From assembly GCA_934167755.1 (NCBI GenBank), contig CAKPLT010000021.1:1-15789 (forward strand): a stretch of DNA of 15,789 nt, given 5' to 3'. The position numbers were made by a program, and so were the translations under genes. This DNA is from an uncultured Clostridia bacterium (GTDB lineage: Bacteria; Bacillota; Clostridia; TANB77; CAG-508). A model generated the notes under the pieces. That model was not told the DNA's origin, made no database searches, and was given only the letters and a program-made list of their open reading frames with translations. Shown piece after piece: positions 14,332 to 15,789 of the stretch. How positions within the stretch are numbered: position 1 is the stretch's first letter; each line of letters begins with the position of its first letter.

Positions 14332-15696
14332 ATGAAAGATTATATAACTGTAATTGGAGGTGGCCTTGCAGGTTGTGAGGCTGCATACCAAATTGCAAAA
14401 AGAGGAATAAAAGTAAAATTATATGAAATGAAACCTGTTAAATTTACAGAGGCACATAGTAATAAAAATTTAGCAGAAATAGTATGTAGTAATTCATTTA
14501 AATCAAATTTACATACAAATGCATGTGGTTTATTAAAAGAAGAACTTAGGTATTTAGATTCTTTGTTAATAAAAATTGCAGATGAGACACAAGTTCCAGC
14601 TGGACAAGCACTAGCAGTTGATAGAGAAATATTTGCTCAAAGAGTAACTGATAAAATTAAAAGAAATCAATTAATAGAAGTTGTTTATGAAGAAGTAACA
14701 AATATAGAAGAAATGTGCAAAAATGGAATTGTTATTATAGCTACTGGTCCACTAACATCTTCTGGAATGGCAGAAGAAATATCAAAAATTACAGGACAAG
14801 GTAAATTATATTTTTATGATGCAGCAGCACCAATTATTAGAAAAGATAGTATAGATTTTGATATAGCATTTTTCGGAAATAGATATGACCAAGAAAAGCA
14901 AAAAGATGAATCATTAGAAGAATGGAAAGAAAGATTAAAAAATCAGAATGCTAGTTATATAAATCTTCCAATGAATAAAGAAGAATATGAAAATTTTTGT
15001 GATGAATTGATAAATGCTGAAATAGTTACATTACATGAATTTGAAAAAAGAGAAATTTTTGAAGGATGTATGCCAGTTGAAGTAATGGCAAAAAGAGGAT
15101 TGGATACATTAAGATATGGACCGTTAAAACCTGTTGGATTTGATGATCCTAGAACAGAAAAAAGACCTTATGCTGTTGTACAATTAAGGCAAGATGATAC
15201 AGATGGTATAATATATAATATTGTTGGATTTCAAACTAATTTGAAGTTTGGGGAACAAAAAAGAGTATTTAGTATGATACCAGGACTTCAAAATGCTGAG
15301 TTTGTAAAATATGGAGTAATGCATCGAAATACATATATAAATTCAACAATATTATTAGATGATACATATAATCTAAAAAGTAATCCTAATATATTTTTTG
15401 CAGGTCAAATTACAGGAGTTGAAGGATATGTTGAGTCAATTTCATCAGGTATGGTAGCATCAATAAACGCATGTAAAAAATATAATAATTTAGAAAAAGT
15501 TAGATTTCCAGAAACAACAATGATTGGAGCTTTAGCAAGATATATTTCAACTGAGAATGATAAATTTCAACCAATGAATGCAAATTTTGGAATAGTTCCA
15601 GAATTAGATGAAAGAATAAAAGATAAAAAGGTAAAGTATGCAAGGCTTGCTGATAGAGGAATAAACGATTTAAAAAATATGAACAAAGAACACTAA
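14332..15696 (+). CDS. trmFO: Methylenetetrahydrofolate--tRNA-(uracil-54-C5)-methyltransferase
   Basis: TrmFO makes ribothymidine at position 54 of tRNAs using methylene-THF as carbon source and FADH2 as reductant, the Firmicute alternative to SAM-dependent TrmA. The 454-residue protein opens with the FAD-binding Rossmann loop VIGGGLAGCEAA (GxGxxG at 9-14) and YEMKP, followed by the family-specific HSNKNLAEIVCSNSFKSN with C52 and the FEGCMPVEVMAKRG block with C246. These cysteines match the two catalytic or flavin-adduct cysteines described in the family. FFAGQITGVEGYVESISSGMVAS (about 355-378) is the second FAD contact. It differs from GidA/MnmG by its length and these motifs. The ATG at 14332 has AAAGGAAG upstream, and the 11-bp gap suggests cotranscription with the SNF2 gene. 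A terminator follows. Confidence 0.95.
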   Translation: MKDYITVIGGGLAGCEAAYQIAKRGIKVKLYEMKPVKFTEAHSNKNLAEIVCSNSFKSNLHTNACGLLKEELRYLDSLLIKIADETQVPAGQALAVDREIFAQRVTDKIKRNQLIEVVYEEVTNIEEMCKNGIVIIATGPLTSSGMAEEISKITGQGKLYFYDAAAPIIRKDSIDFDIAFFGNRYDQEKQKDESLEEWKERLKNQNASYINLPMNKEEYENFCDELINAEIVTLHEFEKREIFEGCMPVEVMAKRGLDTLRYGPLKPVGFDDPRTEKRPYAVVQLRQDDTDGIIYNIVGFQTNLKFGEQKRVFSMIPGLQNAEFVKYGVMHRNTYINSTILLDDTYNLKSNPNIFFAGQITGVEGYVESISSGMVASINACKKYNNLEKVRFPETTMIGALARYISTENDKFQPMNANFGIVPELDERIKDKKVKYARLADRGINDLKNMNKEH

Positions 15697-15728
15697 TAAA
15701 TCCAAAAAATTTATGGCTCTATGTCAAT

Positions 15729-15772
15729 AGTTGGGGTGGAAAACTTTAAAAGTTTTCTGCCTCAGCTTTTTT
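15729..15772 (+). terminator. Long intrinsic terminator after trmFO
   Basis: Bases 15729-15746 pair with 15750-15767 over 18 bp (several G-U pairs) around a 3-base loop; the upper 8 bp, GAAAACTT with AAGTTTTC, are perfect. T residues run from 15767 to 15772. It lies 33 bp after the trmFO stop and should end the SNF2-trmFO unit. Nothing further is recognisable in the last 17 bases. Confidence 0.85.
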
Positions 15773-15789
15773 AGTACAATTTAATGTTT

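Overview
The window is A+T-rich chromosomal DNA (roughly 70% A+T by eye, not counted). It uses AGGAGG-type Shine-Dalgarno sites, sigma-A-like promoters with 17-bp spacers, intrinsic terminators, a T-box leader and an L10 attenuator. Together with the gene content, this points to a low-GC Firmicute, most likely of the class Clostridia. I cannot name a genus. Almost everything is core housekeeping. I see no transposase, integrase, phage gene, CRISPR array or obvious defence island.

Layout. Bases 1-70 are the 3' part of a 5S rRNA gene, so an rRNA operon ends here, followed by a hairpin terminator (89-129). A gene for a SAMHD1-like HD-domain phosphohydrolase lies on the minus strand (156-1904). 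It is divergent from a flavin reductase-like gene (start 2031), and each has a recognisable promoter in the short shared intergenic region. From 2620 a consensus promoter drives the ribosomal/transcription block rpmG (too short for a typical ORF list), secE, nusG, rplK, rplA, rplJ and rplL. Inside it are a probable L1-binding mRNA site before rplA and an L10 leader with mutually exclusive antiterminator and terminator helices before rplJ. A strong terminator follows rplL, so rpoB and rpoC do not follow directly. The next gene is mtnN (MTA/SAH nucleosidase).

A promoter inside the 3' end of mtnN starts a leader of about 360 nt. It carries a complete T-box riboswitch with a UUC (Phe) specifier and controls pheS-pheT (phenylalanyl-tRNA synthetase). 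After the pheT terminator, a new promoter drives a two-gene unit: a 1109-residue SWIM-SNF2 helicase-like ATPase and trmFO (folate/FAD-dependent tRNA U54 methyltransferase). An 18-bp hairpin terminator closes the window.

How the genes work together: most serve translation (5S, L33, L11, L1, L10, L7/L12, PheST, TrmFO), and three RNA elements (L1 site, L10 leader, T-box) match their supply to demand. SecE and NusG link this block to protein export and transcription elongation. MtnN recycles the by-products of SAM use. The most unusual items are a SecE with an acidic low-complexity C-terminal tail of about 76 residues, a perfect 10-bp palindrome at the predicted transcription start of the rpmG operon, and the separation of rplL from rpoB by a terminator and an unrelated gene. 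I found no convincing new biological system.
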